64,000 bases of DNA from Staphylococcus xylosus. Its GTDB lineage: Bacteria > Bacillota > Bacilli > Staphylococcales > Staphylococcaceae. The notes beneath the pieces were generated by a model, which was not told the origin of the DNA, ran no database searches, and saw only the letters and a program-made list of their open reading frames with translations. Below are positions 37,485 through 47,427 of this stretch, one piece after another. Position 1 is the stretch's first letter. Each line of letters opens with the position of its first letter. A program made the translations under genes and the position numbers. The DNA is taken from positions 62,001-126,000 of the forward strand of contig NZ_MRZO01000005.1 in the NCBI RefSeq assembly GCF_002732165.1, given 5' to 3'.

Positions 37485-37840
37485 GATTTGTCACCACCAT
37501 TTTGATTTTTTGCTAGAAACTCCCATACGTAGCCGGCAATAATACCTAAGATTAATCCAATAATAATTCCGGCTTTTATTGCTGAAAAGAGAGCGCTTAT
37601 GATAATCGCAATTAATAATGCAATAGGAATGGTTATACCAAATTTATATTTTCGTTCTGGAGAATTTACAATAGAAAACAAAGTATAATATAAAATACCA
37701 AAAACAAAAATCACCATTATACTTTTTAATATTAAAGGACCAACTGAACTATCAGATCCACTAAAATAATTTAAAAAGAAAAATAACACACCAAATATAA
37801 TGGAAATCGTAAGCGTACGTTTCATTAAGTGTTTATTCAT
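37481..37840 (-). CDS. Membrane protein of unknown function, 119 aa
   Basis: A 119-residue protein with four membrane helices and a short polar end (KNQNGGDKS). The last two helices are rich in isoleucine and glycine (GIIIGLILGIIAGYVW near 92-107). Family unknown. AAAGGAG lies 6 bases before ATG 37840; 16 further codons upstream lack a ribosome site. It is the first gene of a two-gene coupled unit with the 60-residue protein. Confidence 0.65.
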   Translation of the reverse strand: MNKHLMKRTLTISIIFGVLFFFLNYFSGSDSSVGPLILKSIMVIFVFGILYYTLFSIVNSPERKYKFGITIPIALLIAIIISALFSAIKAGIIIGLILGIIAGYVWEFLAKNQNGGDKS

Positions 37841-37910
37841 ATATAACTCCTTTGTAATAAATCTACTGAAAATTATACCATATAACACAGATGAATTATT
37901 GTATTAGCAG

Positions 37911-38741
37911 TTATCTTGGTATATTACGTTCATATTGGTGATGATCATTTAAATATGCATAAAACAAACCTATTATTAATCCTCCTCCGATATAATTACC
38001 AATGCCTGCACCTAATAAATTAATAATTGCAGGTATAAGTGCTAATTCACTGCTTTGATATACTAAACCACCACCAAATAGTACAGAGTTATAAACCACA
38101 TGCTCATAACCCATAAAGGCAAATATAGATACACCAAACATCATAACGAACATTTTAGCTAAAATATCGTCTATTTGCATCGCTATAACTAAAGAGATAT
38201 TAATGAAAAAATTAGCGAAGATACCCTTAATCAATATTGATGTAAAACTAGCAGTTAATGTCTTATGTTCAATAGTATGCTCTAATTGTATTAACATGTC
38301 AGTAGTCATCACATCAGAATGACGTAATAATAAGAAAAATAAAAAGCCACCTAATGCATTACCGATAAAGCATAATGTGAAAATTTTCAAAACTCTGGTA
38401 GGGTTGATGACACGATAATATAAACCAACTGTAAAATACATAAAGTTACTTGTCAGCAATTCTGAATTAGTAAATAAGATGAGTACTAGAGCAAAACTAA
38501 ATGCTATAGATGCAATAATATTGATGATGCCAGAAGGTAGATGAGTTTCTAGGGATGCTTTAATAAGTAAGACAAATACAGTAATAACACCTAGAATAAA
38601 ACCAGCCATTATAGCTCGTAGTAAATAGCGCTTAAAATAAAAACTTTGTAAGATGTCTTTAGTTTTAATAGTATCAACTACGTGATCAATCCAAGCTTTG
38701 CCATAAAATACTTTATCCCATTTAATGTTTTTTTCGCTCAA
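37911..38741 (-). CDS. Formate/nitrite transporter (FNT family)
   Basis: A 276-residue FNT channel with six membrane helices. The family re-entrant loops are present: RAIMAGFILGVITVFV near residues 42-57, FTLCFIGNALGGFLFFLLLR near 120-139, a KGIFANFFINISLVIAMQ stretch near 172-189, and GAGIGNYIGGGLIIG near 244-258. Members move formate, nitrite or hydrosulfide. The start is a TTG with AGCGGGG 8 bases upstream. A Rex-like operator inside a large palindrome lies 45-85 bases upstream, which points to redox or oxygen control and so favours formate or nitrite. Confidence 0.88.
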   Translation of the reverse strand: MSEKNIKWDKVFYGKAWIDHVVDTIKTKDILQSFYFKRYLLRAIMAGFILGVITVFVLLIKASLETHLPSGIINIIASIAFSFALVLILFTNSELLTSNFMYFTVGLYYRVINPTRVLKIFTLCFIGNALGGFLFFLLLRHSDVMTTDMLIQLEHTIEHKTLTASFTSILIKGIFANFFINISLVIAMQIDDILAKMFVMMFGVSIFAFMGYEHVVYNSVLFGGGLVYQSSELALIPAIINLLGAGIGNYIGGGLIIGLFYAYLNDHHQYERNIPR

Positions 38742-38784
38742 TTTTTTATCCCCGCTTTCTGTAATTAATTATAAGTATACTATG

Positions 38785-38824
38785 TCATGTAGAATTTGTG
38801 ATATTTTTCACAAATTCTACATGA
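38785..38824. promoter_or_regulatory. Rex-like operator in a perfect 40-base palindrome
   Basis: TTGTGATATTTTTCACAA at 38796-38813 matches the Rex consensus TTGTGAAWWWWTTCACAA at 17 of 18 positions. It is the core of a perfect inverted repeat with 17-base arms, TCATGTAGAATTTGTGA and its complement, around a 6-base TATTTT centre. It lies 44 bases upstream of the FNT start. Rex represses fermentation and anaerobic genes when NAD+ is high. Confidence 0.7.
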
Positions 38825-38924
38825 ATTCATGTTCACTTAAATTTTTATAGTTGATTTTCAAGAAAAATAATTTTTAAAAAAAGCTTTACTTTCCAATGTA
38901 AAATCGCATACAATTGATAAACGG

Positions 38925-38944
38925 TAATGTAAGCCCTTACATTA
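38925..38944. promoter_or_regulatory. cre-like palindrome upstream of the amino-acid permease
   Basis: TAATGTAAGCCCTTACATTA is a symmetric 20-base sequence that fits the CcpA operator except for C instead of the central G. It lies about 98 bases before the permease start. Confidence 0.5.
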
Positions 38945-39041
38945 TTCGAAAATAATTGTTTAAATTTTTTGAATTTATAGTATAATAACGACATAATAAG
39001 TGAATTTAGTTCCACTTATATTTGAAAGAGATGGGGTTTGA

Positions 39042-40433
39042 ATGATGAAAGATAATAATGAATTACAGAGGGGGCTAGGTGCACGTCAAATGCGTATGAT
39101 TGCACTTGGTGGAACGATTGGTGTAGGACTATTTATGGGAGCTACAAGTACTATAAAATGGACAGGTCCTTCTGTTATATTTGCATATTTAATAGCAGGT
39201 ATATTTTTATTCTTAGTAATGAGAGCAATGGGAGAAATGGTTTATTTACATCCAACTTCTGGTTCTTTTGCTAACTTTGCGAGTGATTACATACATCCAG
39301 TAGCAGGGTATCTAACAGCTTGGAGTAACGTTTTTCAATGGGTAGTTGTAGGTATGAGTGAGGTTATTGCAGTCGGAGAATATATGAACTATTGGTTCCC
39401 TGACTTACCACAATGGATACCGGGCGTTATTGTTGTAGTTTTATTAGCTGGAGCTAACCTTGTATCTGTTAAAGCGTTTGGTGAATTTGAGTTCTGGTTT
39501 GCAATGATTAAAGTAGTTACAATTATTTTAATGATAGTAGCTGGTTTTGGTCTTATCTTCTTTGGTCTAGGAAATGGTGGAGAAGCAATTGGTCTATCAA
39601 ATCTATGGGATCATGGCGGATTTATGCCTAACGGTTGGATTGGCTTTTTCTTTGCACTTTCAATTGTTATCGGATCATACCAAGGTGTTGAATTAATTGG
39701 TATTACCGCTGGTGAAACAAAAGATCCACAAAAAAATATCAAGAGCGCGGTTAACGGTGTTATCTGGCGTATATTGATTTTCTATATTGGTGCAATTTTT
39801 GTAATTGTTACAGTTTATCCTTGGAATGAACTAGGCAATATTGGTAGTCCATTTGTAGCTACATTTGCTAAAGTAGGTATCACTTTTGCAGCAGGATTAA
39901 TCAACTTTGTTGTACTTACTGCAGCGATGTCAGGCTGTAACTCAGGTATATTTAGTGCTAGCCGTATGTCATTAAATTTATCTCAAAAAGGTATGTTACC
40001 TAAATTCTTTGGTAAAGTTATGAAAAATGGTGTCCCTGTTTGGACTGTACTTGCCATTGCAACAGGCATTTTAATTGGTGCTTTGCTTAACGTAATCTTA
40101 CCGTTATTTATCAAAGGTGCCGATAGTGTATTCGTATATGTTTATAGTGCTTCGATTTTACCAGGGATGGTACCATGGTTCATGATTTTAATTAGTCATT
40201 TAAGATTTAGAAAAAATCATCCTGAAGAAATGGAAGGCCACCCATTTAAGATGCCAGGTGGTGCATTTACAAACTACATTACAATGGCGTTCTTTATCAT
40301 GGTATTAATCGGTATGTTATTTAATAAGGAAACTGTGGTTTCTGTAGTTATCGGTATTGTATTTCTATTGTTTATGACAATGTTCTTCTTCTTGAAGGGC
40401 TACCATAAATTAAGTAAAGATCAACAACTCTAA
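39042..40433 (+). CDS. Amino-acid permease (APC superfamily, AAT family)
   Basis: A 463-residue, twelve-helix amino-acid:proton symporter. The N-terminus has the family signature [22 protein letters not shown] near residues 11-32, followed by [24 protein letters not shown] near 47-70. The conserved ELIGITAGE...P lies near 222-235. It resembles the AapA/CycA/GabP branch, which imports D-alanine, D-serine, glycine or GABA; the exact substrate cannot be told. Two adjacent ATG codons follow GAGATGGGG; I used the first. A cre-like palindrome suggests catabolite control. Confidence 0.88.
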   Translation: MMKDNNELQRGLGARQMRMIALGGTIGVGLFMGATSTIKWTGPSVIFAYLIAGIFLFLVMRAMGEMVYLHPTSGSFANFASDYIHPVAGYLTAWSNVFQWVVVGMSEVIAVGEYMNYWFPDLPQWIPGVIVVVLLAGANLVSVKAFGEFEFWFAMIKVVTIILMIVAGFGLIFFGLGNGGEAIGLSNLWDHGGFMPNGWIGFFFALSIVIGSYQGVELIGITAGETKDPQKNIKSAVNGVIWRILIFYIGAIFVIVTVYPWNELGNIGSPFVATFAKVGITFAAGLINFVVLTAAMSGCNSGIFSASRMSLNLSQKGMLPKFFGKVMKNGVPVWTVLAIATGILIGALLNVILPLFIKGADSVFVYVYSASILPGMVPWFMILISHLRFRKNHPEEMEGHPFKMPGGAFTNYITMAFFIMVLIGMLFNKETVVSVVIGIVFLLFMTMFFFLKGYHKLSKDQQL

Positions 40434-40492
40434 AGTGTAATAGGGTAATTATATTTATATAAATTATTTTAATATTTAAAGTATTTTGTGAG

Positions 40493-40522
40493 AGGCTGGG
40501 ACAATTTTAATTGTCCCAGCCT
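40493..40522. terminator. Hairpin after the permease gene
   Basis: A perfect 30-base palindrome, AGGCTGGGACAATTT and its complement, 60 bases past the permease stop. It is not followed by a good T run on either side, so termination is probable but not certain. Confidence 0.55.
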
Positions 40523-40533
40523 TAATGATTATA

Positions 40534-40596
40534 AAGAACCACTTCTCAATGTAATGAGTTAGTGGTTCTTATGCATGAGCAATAGCTTAGGTAAAC
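40534..40596 (+). repeat. Single copy of the double-hairpin repeat
   Basis: AAGAACCACT (40534) with AGTGGTTCTT (40561-40570) and inner CTCAAT/ATGAG form the first hairpin. ATGAGC/GCTTAG forms the second. The layout matches the 80-base units at 24469, with the arms changed together (GCC/GGC there, ACC/GGT here). Confidence 0.8.
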
Positions 40597-40624
40597 CTTT
40601 TTTATCAAATAAGTCATTTTAATA

Positions 40625-40683
40625 AGACGAGACGATGAAACCTTTGTAAATGAATTAGCTTTCTGTCTCGTTACCATTTTTTA
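40625..40683 (+). terminator. Long terminator-like hairpin before the phosphatase gene
   Basis: GACGAGAC (from about 40626) pairs with GTCTCGT (to about 40671), with GAAA/TTTC inside, followed by ATTTTTT. Confidence 0.55.
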
Positions 40684-40737
40684 ATTATTATCAGAATGTA
40701 CTTTTTAATCCGTTATACACATAACTTTATTAATTAA

Positions 40738-40754
40738 TTTACATAAAATTTACT
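40738..40754 (+). promoter_or_regulatory. Possible PhoP (Pho box) direct repeat
   Basis: TTTACA and TTTACT are spaced 11 bases start to start (5-base gap), as in PhoP-binding direct repeats of Firmicutes. They lie about 85-98 bases before an alkaline phosphatase start, a typical PhoPR target. Confidence 0.45.
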
Positions 40755-40784
40755 GCAATAAAATAATTACTCAAAACTTGTAGA

Positions 40785-40801
40785 CTACACTTAAAGTGTA
40801 G
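40785..40801. promoter_or_regulatory. 17-base palindrome in the phosphatase leader
   Basis: CTACACTT, a single A, then AAGTGTAG, 34 bases before the phosphatase ATG. It is perfectly symmetric and could be an operator or a leader hairpin. Confidence 0.35.
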
Positions 40802-40835
40802 ATTGATAATACATATTTAAAGGAGTTATTACTTT

Positions 40836-42263
40836 ATGAAAATTTTTAACAAATTAGCAACTGTTTCTGTGGCAAGTGCAATCGTTATGGGTTCTGTGTT
40901 GGGGAGTGTGCAGTCAACCTATGCCTCGGCTGGAGGACATGCGCCAAAAGAAAATGGTGTTTCATATATGGGTAATACAAAAAATGCAAAGAATGTAATA
41001 TTTTTAGTTGGGGATGGTATGGGTCCTTCGTACAATTCTGCTTATCGTTACTTTGCTGATAATCCAGAAACAAAAGAAATGGAAAAGACTGCTTTTGATA
41101 AATATCTAGTAGGTAATCAACGTACAAATCCGAGCGATCCAAAAGAAAATGTAACTGATTCTGCGGCTGGTGCGACAGCGTTTAGTTCTGGTCATAAAAC
41201 TTACAACGGGGCTATTGGTTTAGATGATAATAAGAAAAAAGTGAAAACTGTGTTAGAGCAAGCAAAAGAGAATGGTAAGTCAACTGGATTAGTTTCTACT
41301 GCAGAATTAACTGATGCAACGCCAGCAGCATACGCAGCGCATGTTGATAGCCGAGACAAAAAAGATGAAATTGCTAAACAATTTTATAACGATAAAATTA
41401 AAGGTGAGCATAAAGTAGACGTTTTACTTGGTGGCGGGGCAGAATATTTTGGTAAAGAAAATGGTAATTTAGCAGATAAGTTTAAAAAAGACGGCTATGA
41501 TGTTGTCGACAATAAAACAGATATGAAACAGACTACGAACAAAAAAATCTTAGGGTTGTTTGCTGATAATGATATGCCATTACAAATTGACGCACCAGAT
41601 AAAAATCCAAGACTGCTAGATATGGCAGATACAGCAGTAAATAAATTACAAGAAAATGATAAAGGTTTCTTCTTAATGGTAGAAGGCGCATCTATAGATA
41701 AAGCAGGTCACCCAAATGATGTAACGGGTGTAATGTCTGAAATGAATGGTTTCGAAAAAACGTTTGAATTTGCTACAAATTATGCAAAATCAAATCCTGA
41801 TACACTAGTCGTTGCAACAGCAGATCATTCAACTGGTGGTTTGTCTATTGCTAAAGGTAAAGATTATGTTTGGAATCCAGAGGCAATTCAGTCTATGAAA
41901 CACTCAGGTATGCATATGACTAAAGAAATTGCTGAAGGCAAAGATCCACAAAAAGTAATTCAAGACGGTTATGGTTTTGAAGTTGAGCAATCACAAATTG
42001 ATAAAGTTAAAGACGAAGCAACAAAACTCAATAAATTAGATAAAGATTCCGATGAATATAAAGAACAAATGCAAAAAGTTCAAGATGCCATACAAAAACC
42101 AATAAATGACAAATCTAATACTGGCTGGACAACATATGGTCATACTGGTGAAGATGTAAACACATATGCATATGGGCCTGGTAGTGAGCAATTTAGAGGA
42201 AATATAGATAACACAGATAATGCGAACAATATCTTTGATTTCTTCAAAAATGAACAAAACTAA
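40836..42263 (+). CDS. Secreted alkaline phosphatase (PhoA family)
   Basis: A 475-residue alkaline phosphatase that frees phosphate from organic esters outside the cell. A signal peptide covers about residues 1-31 (basic start, hydrophobic core, cut after TYASA). Metal- and substrate-binding motifs are VGDGMGPS near 57-64, VTDSAAGATAFSSG near 106-119 with the catalytic Ser, EGASIDKAGH near 286-295, and TADHSTGG near 329-336. The last third is lysine- and aspartate-rich. A ribosome site AAAGGAG and a possible Pho box lie upstream. Confidence 0.92.
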   Translation: MKIFNKLATVSVASAIVMGSVLGSVQSTYASAGGHAPKENGVSYMGNTKNAKNVIFLVGDGMGPSYNSAYRYFADNPETKEMEKTAFDKYLVGNQRTNPSDPKENVTDSAAGATAFSSGHKTYNGAIGLDDNKKKVKTVLEQAKENGKSTGLVSTAELTDATPAAYAAHVDSRDKKDEIAKQFYNDKIKGEHKVDVLLGGGAEYFGKENGNLADKFKKDGYDVVDNKTDMKQTTNKKILGLFADNDMPLQIDAPDKNPRLLDMADTAVNKLQENDKGFFLMVEGASIDKAGHPNDVTGVMSEMNGFEKTFEFATNYAKSNPDTLVVATADHSTGGLSIAKGKDYVWNPEAIQSMKHSGMHMTKEIAEGKDPQKVIQDGYGFEVEQSQIDKVKDEATKLNKLDKDSDEYKEQMQKVQDAIQKPINDKSNTGWTTYGHTGEDVNTYAYGPGSEQFRGNIDNTDNANNIFDFFKNEQN

Positions 42264-42324
42264 TTGAATCAAATGGTATTAGTATAATGTTAGTGAGAAA
42301 GATAATAAATAATGACAAATAAAT

Positions 42325-42380
42325 AGGAAGTGAGCTTGATAAATCACATGAAATATTGGTTTATCTCTCACTTCTTTATT
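42325..42380 (+). terminator. Terminator after the phosphatase gene
   Basis: AGGAAGTGAG (42325-42334) pairs with CTCACTTCTTT (42367-42376) with GATAAAT/GTTTATC inside, followed by ATTT. Confidence 0.7.
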
Positions 42381-42443
42381 TCATTGGCGATTAAAAATGA
42401 TATGAACTAAAATTTTTGATTCAAAAAACTAGTATAAAAAGAT

Positions 42444-42490
42444 AAAACCAACCTACTCAACTTAAAGAAACAGTTGTTAGGTTGGTTTTT
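42444..42490. terminator. Terminator of the mur operon
   Basis: AAAACCAACCTA (42444-42455) pairs with TAGGTTGGTTTT (42478-42489). It lies 5 bases past the murR stop and has T-rich ends on both strands. Confidence 0.85.
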
Positions 42491-42494
42491 TATA

Positions 42495-43370
42495 TTAATG
42501 TTTAAAATATATATTAGATAAATGCTTTCGATAATTATCTAAAGCCATTTTAGATTGAGTAATAGCGTCTAATGATTTGTCGTAATTTAATGCGATGTAG
42601 CGGTAATATAAAATATCGACTGTGAACAATTGAGCAAATAAAGAGGTTGTTGCAGCCATACGTAATTCATTTTCATCTGTTTGACCATATATCAGTGTAT
42701 AATCTGATATTTTTGCAATAGGATTATCGTTCGAACTTGAAATAGTTATGATAGGAATTTGATAATCTGTTGCTACCTTTGCCATGGATTGCAATTCACT
42801 GTGACTACCTTGATTTGTCACGAATATAATACAATCACGTTCATCATGTGTAGCAAGTGTAGACATAAACAAATGAGTTTCTTGCAAAAGTCTTACATTT
42901 AATCCAATTCTAGATAGTTTTTGAAATAGGTCTGTAACAATAACAAGTGAAGCCCCGTAACCAAATAGAAAAATCGTGCGAGCACTTTGCATCTTTGCAC
43001 ATATCATATCTATATTTTCATTTTCAATATGGTCTGACACGAAGTTCATCGTGTTTGTAACACGTGATAACATTTTAGACTTTAATACATCTACAGATTC
43101 ATTATCCATTAATTCAAGGTGATTGTTGTTTAATGTTTCTTCGGGTAAATAGCGAGAAATGGCTATTTTAAGCTCTTGAAATCCTTTTTCGGTCATTTTC
43201 TTACTGAATCTAACGATAGACGCAGTACTTGTGTTTATTTCATCAGATAAATCTTGAACAGACATATTGATAATCTTATGTGGTGTATTTAAGATATAAT
43301 CAGCAATTTTTTTCTCACTTTTAGTTAATTTCGGGTATTGTCGATCAATTTTATATAGTACGTTGGTCAT
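42495..43370 (-). CDS. murR: MurR-type RpiR-family regulator of the MurNAc operon
   Basis: A 291-residue RpiR-family repressor. The N-terminal helix-turn-helix reads VQDLSDEINTSTASIVRFSKKM near residues 38-59, and the SIS domain starts near 130 with IFLFGYGASLVIV. It is the last gene of mupG-murQ-murP-murR, starting 3 bases after murP, with AGGTGA upstream. In relatives the SIS domain binds MurNAc 6-phosphate and relieves repression. Here that is inferred from family and position. Confidence 0.88.
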   Translation of the reverse strand: MTNVLYKIDRQYPKLTKSEKKIADYILNTPHKIINMSVQDLSDEINTSTASIVRFSKKMTEKGFQELKIAISRYLPEETLNNNHLELMDNESVDVLKSKMLSRVTNTMNFVSDHIENENIDMICAKMQSARTIFLFGYGASLVIVTDLFQKLSRIGLNVRLLQETHLFMSTLATHDERDCIIFVTNQGSHSELQSMAKVATDYQIPIITISSSNDNPIAKISDYTLIYGQTDENELRMAATTSLFAQLFTVDILYYRYIALNYDKSLDAITQSKMALDNYRKHLSNIYFKH

Positions 43371-43372
43371 AG

Positions 43373-44812
43373 TTAATCACCTAGAGTATCAGTTTCTCGC
43401 ATAGCCTTTGTCGTGCCGAAGAAATAAGTGAATAAGAAACCACCGGCATATGCTGCGAGTAATCCGGCTATATAGCCTAAGTACATGTGGTCCGAAATCA
43501 ATGGCAATAATGATATGCCACTTGGGCCAATTGCGGTTGCACCAATATGGCCAATGCCTCCAATGACAGCGCCACCGATACCACCACCAATACAAGCCGT
43601 TATAAATGGTTTGCCTAAAGGTAAGGTAACACCATAAATTAGAGGCTCACCAATCCCTAAAAATCCAACCGGTAGGGCACCTTTAAGTGTATCCCTTAGT
43701 GTTGTGTTTTTACTACATCTTACCCATAATGCTAAAGCAGCTCCGACCTGTCCAGCACCAGCCATAGCAGCAATTGGTAATAAATAAGTTGCGCCAGTTT
43801 GATTGATCATCTCAATGTGAATAGGTGTGAACATATGATGCAAGCCTAACATAACTAATGGTAAGAAAAAGGCTCCAATAATAAACCCACTAAAGACACC
43901 ACCAACGTCGATAATTGCATTGATAACTGAGACAAGTCCATCTGAAACGAAGCCAGCTAATGGCATAAAAATAAAGATTGTTAGAAGTCCTATAATAAAC
44001 AGAGTGATTGTAGGCGTAACGATAATATCTACGGCGTTTGGAACAATTTTATGTAATCGTTTCTCAACGATACTAAGAAGCCATACTGCAAAAATTACGC
44101 CAATTATACCACCTTGACCAGCTTGTAGCGGTTCGCCTGTAAAAATGTTGGTAATCATATTTTCATCAGTTAAACCCGTTAATAATGTTGTACCACCAAT
44201 AACACCACCTAAACCTGGTGTAGCGCCAAATTCTTTAGCTGCATTGATACCAGTAAAGATTGCCAAATATGCGAGCATACCATCTTTAATGACATTGAAG
44301 ACTGTGACCAGTTGTGTTACCCACTCGCCGGAAATTTGACCAGCTGCTAAAAGGTTACTTAATACAGCTGCGATACCACCAATTAAACCTGCCCCAATAA
44401 ATGCGGGGATAAGAGGTATAAAGATATTAGCAATTGTTTTTAGTAATTTATTAAATTTACCGCGATGTTGCTTACTTTGAATAGAAGTTTTATTTTCTTT
44501 AGCTTTCGCTTCAGCATCTTCGCGGTAATTTTTAGTGTTATGGGGGATAGTTTCACCTAAGCGTACACCGCTTAAGTCAGACATATGAGTAGCAACTTTA
44601 TTGACTGTTCCTGGTCCAACAACGACCTGTACGCGATCGTCTTTTACGACACCCATCACGCCTTTAATTGCTTTTAGTTTCTCATAGTCAATTTTATCTT
44701 CATCGAGTACTTTTATTCTAACTCGAGTCATACAATTAATAACGTTATCCATATTATCAATTCCACCAACAGCATCTATGATACTTTCAGCAAGTATTTG
44801 CTCTTTTGTCAT
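43373..44812 (-). CDS. murP: PTS EIIBC for N-acetylmuramic acid
   Basis: A 479-residue PTS permease that imports and phosphorylates MurNAc (in staphylococci also MurNAc-GlcNAc). The N-terminal EIIB domain has phosphorylated Cys27 in [11 protein letters not shown] and ends near residue 90 with a K/E-rich linker. The EIIC domain has ten helices with [20 protein letters not shown] near 326-345 and [17 protein letters not shown] near 391-407. EIIA is missing and must come from another protein. AGGAGG precedes the ATG. The gap to murQ is 72 bases. Confidence 0.9.
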   Translation of the reverse strand: MTKEQILAESIIDAVGGIDNMDNVINCMTRVRIKVLDEDKIDYEKLKAIKGVMGVVKDDRVQVVVGPGTVNKVATHMSDLSGVRLGETIPHNTKNYREDAEAKAKENKTSIQSKQHRGKFNKLLKTIANIFIPLIPAFIGAGLIGGIAAVLSNLLAAGQISGEWVTQLVTVFNVIKDGMLAYLAIFTGINAAKEFGATPGLGGVIGGTTLLTGLTDENMITNIFTGEPLQAGQGGIIGVIFAVWLLSIVEKRLHKIVPNAVDIIVTPTITLFIIGLLTIFIFMPLAGFVSDGLVSVINAIIDVGGVFSGFIIGAFFLPLVMLGLHHMFTPIHIEMINQTGATYLLPIAAMAGAGQVGAALALWVRCSKNTTLRDTLKGALPVGFLGIGEPLIYGVTLPLGKPFITACIGGGIGGAVIGGIGHIGATAIGPSGISLLPLISDHMYLGYIAGLLAAYAGGFLFTYFFGTTKAMRETDTLGD

Positions 44813-44884
44813 AAAATGACCTCCTTTTATGTCATTGAAGATTTATGAAATGTATAAAAAAATGAAAATTATAGTTAAAAATAT

Positions 44885-45772
44885 TTAGTCTTTAATGGCT
44901 TGTTTGATAATATTGTCGTTTTCCTGTAAACGTCTTAAAGCTTCCTCTTTGGATATATTGCATAAGTGCATAACAACAGCAACTTTTAAATTTTGCTCTG
45001 CTTCTTCATATAATATTTGAGATTGTTCGTATGAAGTATCACAAATATCTTGAATTATACGGATAGAGCGATCAATTAACTTTTGATTTGTTGCTTTAAC
45101 ATCGACCATAAGGTTGTCATATACTTTACCAACACCAACCATTGTGATAGTAGATATCATATTCAGTATTAATTTTTGAGCAGTTCCTGATTTTAATCTA
45201 GTAGAACCAGTTAATACTTCTGGCCCAACATTAACTTCAATAGGGAATTGGGCTAATTTGCTAATTTGAGTATCTACATTACAGGAAATTGCTACGGTAT
45301 ATGCACCAACTTTGTTTGCGAATTTTAATCCTCCTTTGACGTAAGGGGTACTACCGCTTGCAGCTATACCAATAACAACATCTTTTTCACAAAGGTGGAT
45401 GTGTTTTAAATCTTCATGCGCAAGTATTTCATCATCTTCAGCACCTTCAACAGCGACAGTCATCGCGCGTTGTCCACCAGCGATTAAGCCAATGACCTCA
45501 TTTGTACTCGTATTAAATGTCGGTACGCATTCGGCGGCATCGAGTACGCCTAATCGACCACTTGTACCTGCACCCATATAGATAATACGGCCACCTTGCT
45601 TAAACTGATGTGTGGTAATTTCAATTACTTTCGTTAATTCAGGCAAGATGACTTTTATTTGTTCGGGGACTTTTTGATCTTCTGCATTCATTGTTTCTAA
45701 AGCTTGTTGAATAGTCATTTCATCTAAATGCATTGTTGCTTCATTTCTTGATTCAGTTATTGATTTATTCAT
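44885..45772 (-). CDS. murQ: N-acetylmuramic acid 6-phosphate etherase
   Basis: A 295-residue SIS-domain etherase that removes lactate from MurNAc 6-phosphate to give GlcNAc 6-phosphate. Landmarks are the N-terminal [41 protein letters not shown] near residues 61-87 with the catalytic Glu, [11 protein letters not shown] near 136-146, and [20 protein letters not shown] near 189-208. Its start overlaps the mupG stop in ATGA, giving translational coupling. Family length is normal. Confidence 0.95.
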   Translation of the reverse strand: MNKSITESRNEATMHLDEMTIQQALETMNAEDQKVPEQIKVILPELTKVIEITTHQFKQGGRIIYMGAGTSGRLGVLDAAECVPTFNTSTNEVIGLIAGGQRAMTVAVEGAEDDEILAHEDLKHIHLCEKDVVIGIAASGSTPYVKGGLKFANKVGAYTVAISCNVDTQISKLAQFPIEVNVGPEVLTGSTRLKSGTAQKLILNMISTITMVGVGKVYDNLMVDVKATNQKLIDRSIRIIQDICDTSYEQSQILYEEAEQNLKVAVVMHLCNISKEEALRRLQENDNIIKQAIKD

Positions 45773-46827
45773 GATTTCAACTCCTTAGCATTTATTGTGA
45801 ATTCAAATGAATCATTAGGTCGCATACAGTTGATGATTGGTATGTCCTCGGTGTCAATTTGCGCTACAACATTTACATTTTTATGCGGTGGTAATACTTT
45901 ATTAATGATTTGTAATTCACCTTGATAACGTCCATTAAGTTTATTGTCTAAAGTTATTGCGCCGAGTGTCCTTTCAGTTACTAATAATGGTTGTATATCA
46001 GCTTTACAATAATGGCGTGCTTCTTGAGATCTAATTAAAGTGCCGGGATTGTCAGGGCGCACTGTGTGAGATTTTAGTAAAATATCTTCCGCCTGTTTAT
46101 CAAGTAATGTTATGGATAAGTTAAAATGTCTTTTTTCTAAAAATGAAATAAGTTGGTGCGCATTGTGACGCTTTAAATACGGATCACCAATCATAATATG
46201 TTGTGTATTTAAGTCTTGAAGTAATTGTGCGCTCTCAATTGTATGCATATATCTTGCGGTTTCTATTGTTGGTAAGCCTTTGAAAAGCGGGCCACGAAGT
46301 GTTGTTCCTACAATAAATCCATAAATATTAGCCTTGGGATTATACGATAGAATTAATTCATTTTGTGATTTAACAAATTGCGCTTCTAACCCTGTGTCAG
46401 GTCGAGGATAATAGTTATGACAATAGCATAAGTAATTAAAATGATTTAGGTTTTGATATAAATGTTGTAGTAACTGATCTGAAATAATACTAGCGTTTAA
46501 ACAGCATTGGAAATCATTACTTATAATTTCATTTACAATTTCAATGGAAGTACTATGATCAATTCGAATAATAAATTGCGCAGAGTCATATTGCTTTAAA
46601 AATTCATAAAAATGATGATCCAGCAATGAAGGATTGATATCAATCATAAAATTCAGTTGGTCATTTGATAAAAAATCTAAAAGTTCTCCCAAATAACGAT
46701 ATTTAGTGTCATCATTCTCTTCGGGTATTTGAACTGAAGTAAAAATTGTCTTGTACCCTAGATCGACCATGCGTCGTATATACGACTTATCGATGGGTTG
46801 ACCAAGATAAATGGAAAAGCCGTGCAT
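45769..46827 (-). CDS. mupG: 6-phospho-N-acetylmuramidase MupG (DUF871 family)
   Basis: A 352-residue DUF871/MupG enzyme, which in Staphylococcus aureus splits MurNAc-6-phosphate-GlcNAc taken up by MurP. The first 230 residues form a TIM-like barrel with [17 protein letters not shown] at the N-terminus and [15 protein letters not shown] near residues 132-146. The rest is a cyclophilin-like beta domain carrying [16 protein letters not shown] near 253-268. It heads the mur operon, with GAGGAGTG before the ATG. This fits the known staphylococcal gene order. Confidence 0.92.
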   Translation of the reverse strand: MHGFSIYLGQPIDKSYIRRMVDLGYKTIFTSVQIPEENDDTKYRYLGELLDFLSNDQLNFMIDINPSLLDHHFYEFLKQYDSAQFIIRIDHSTSIEIVNEIISNDFQCCLNASIISDQLLQHLYQNLNHFNYLCYCHNYYPRPDTGLEAQFVKSQNELILSYNPKANIYGFIVGTTLRGPLFKGLPTIETARYMHTIESAQLLQDLNTQHIMIGDPYLKRHNAHQLISFLEKRHFNLSITLLDKQAEDILLKSHTVRPDNPGTLIRSQEARHYCKADIQPLLVTERTLGAITLDNKLNGRYQGELQIINKVLPPHKNVNVVAQIDTEDIPIINCMRPNDSFEFTINAKELKS

Positions 46828-46861
46828 CAGTTATCACTCCTCAATTACTGTAATCGTTTTC

Positions 46862-46925
46862 ATTGTACAATAAATGAAAAACTATTACAATTTCATTTTC
46901 AATAAAACCTTAAAGTGAAATTTTA
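46862..46925 (-). promoter_or_regulatory. mur operon promoter region with inverted TGAAATT/AATTTCA blocks
   Basis: The minus strand holds GTAATAAAATTTCA and ATGAAATTGTAATAG about 20 bases apart, each imperfectly symmetric about the other. They lie just upstream of mupG and could bind MurR. No verified consensus is available to me. Confidence 0.3.
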
Positions 46926-47255
46926 TTACAAAATGAAGGAGAGTGATTTTAGTATTTTGAGTAATTGTCCTTGAATAATTTCAATATGTTTAAGTGTATT
47001 GCCAATTGTGAACTCATCCATTGGATCTGCTATTTGATTGGATAAAAAATTGAAATAGTTATAATGAAAAAGGGAATTATGTTGTAAGTTATTTTGAATG
47101 AAGTCATTGTAGTCATGTTCGATATAAGTATGTAATTCTTTCTGGAATTTTAATTTGTCTCTATGCTCGGTCATAATACCATATTTGTATAATTCGATTA
47201 AGTTTAATAATTTCATTATACGCTGTTCTAAGTTGTGTAATTCTAGGTGATACAT
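46926..47255 (-). CDS. Hypothetical helical protein, 109 aa
   Basis: I do not recognise the family. The 109 residues are mostly amphipathic helix, rich in H, N, L and K, without signal or membrane segment. One part (HYNYFNFLSNQIADPMDEF) is rich in aromatics. AAAGGATG lies about 6 bases before ATG 47255; an upstream ATG three codons earlier overlaps that site. It is on the mur strand, ending 99 bases before mupG, but the mur promoter seems to lie between, so co-transcription is uncertain. Confidence 0.55.
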   Translation of the reverse strand: MYHLELHNLEQRIMKLLNLIELYKYGIMTEHRDKLKFQKELHTYIEHDYNDFIQNNLQHNSLFHYNYFNFLSNQIADPMDEFTIGNTLKHIEIIQGQLLKILKSLSFIL

Positions 47256-47427
47256 AAAAGACATCCTTTCGTAAATTATGATATTAATTTGGTTAGGTTT
47301 TTAATCGTAGCTAAATATTTATAATAAATGGGCGTTACTAAGTAGCATATAGTAGAGGTTGTTATATTGTCTTAGTTTCAATTGGCTTAGTGGCAAGTTT
47401 AATTTTGGAGTGAAAATAGAAAATAAA

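Noticed and set aside
43389..43595. Tryptophan-rich frame inside murP
   Set aside because: Shifted reading of the glycine-rich EIIC domain; murP itself is intact.
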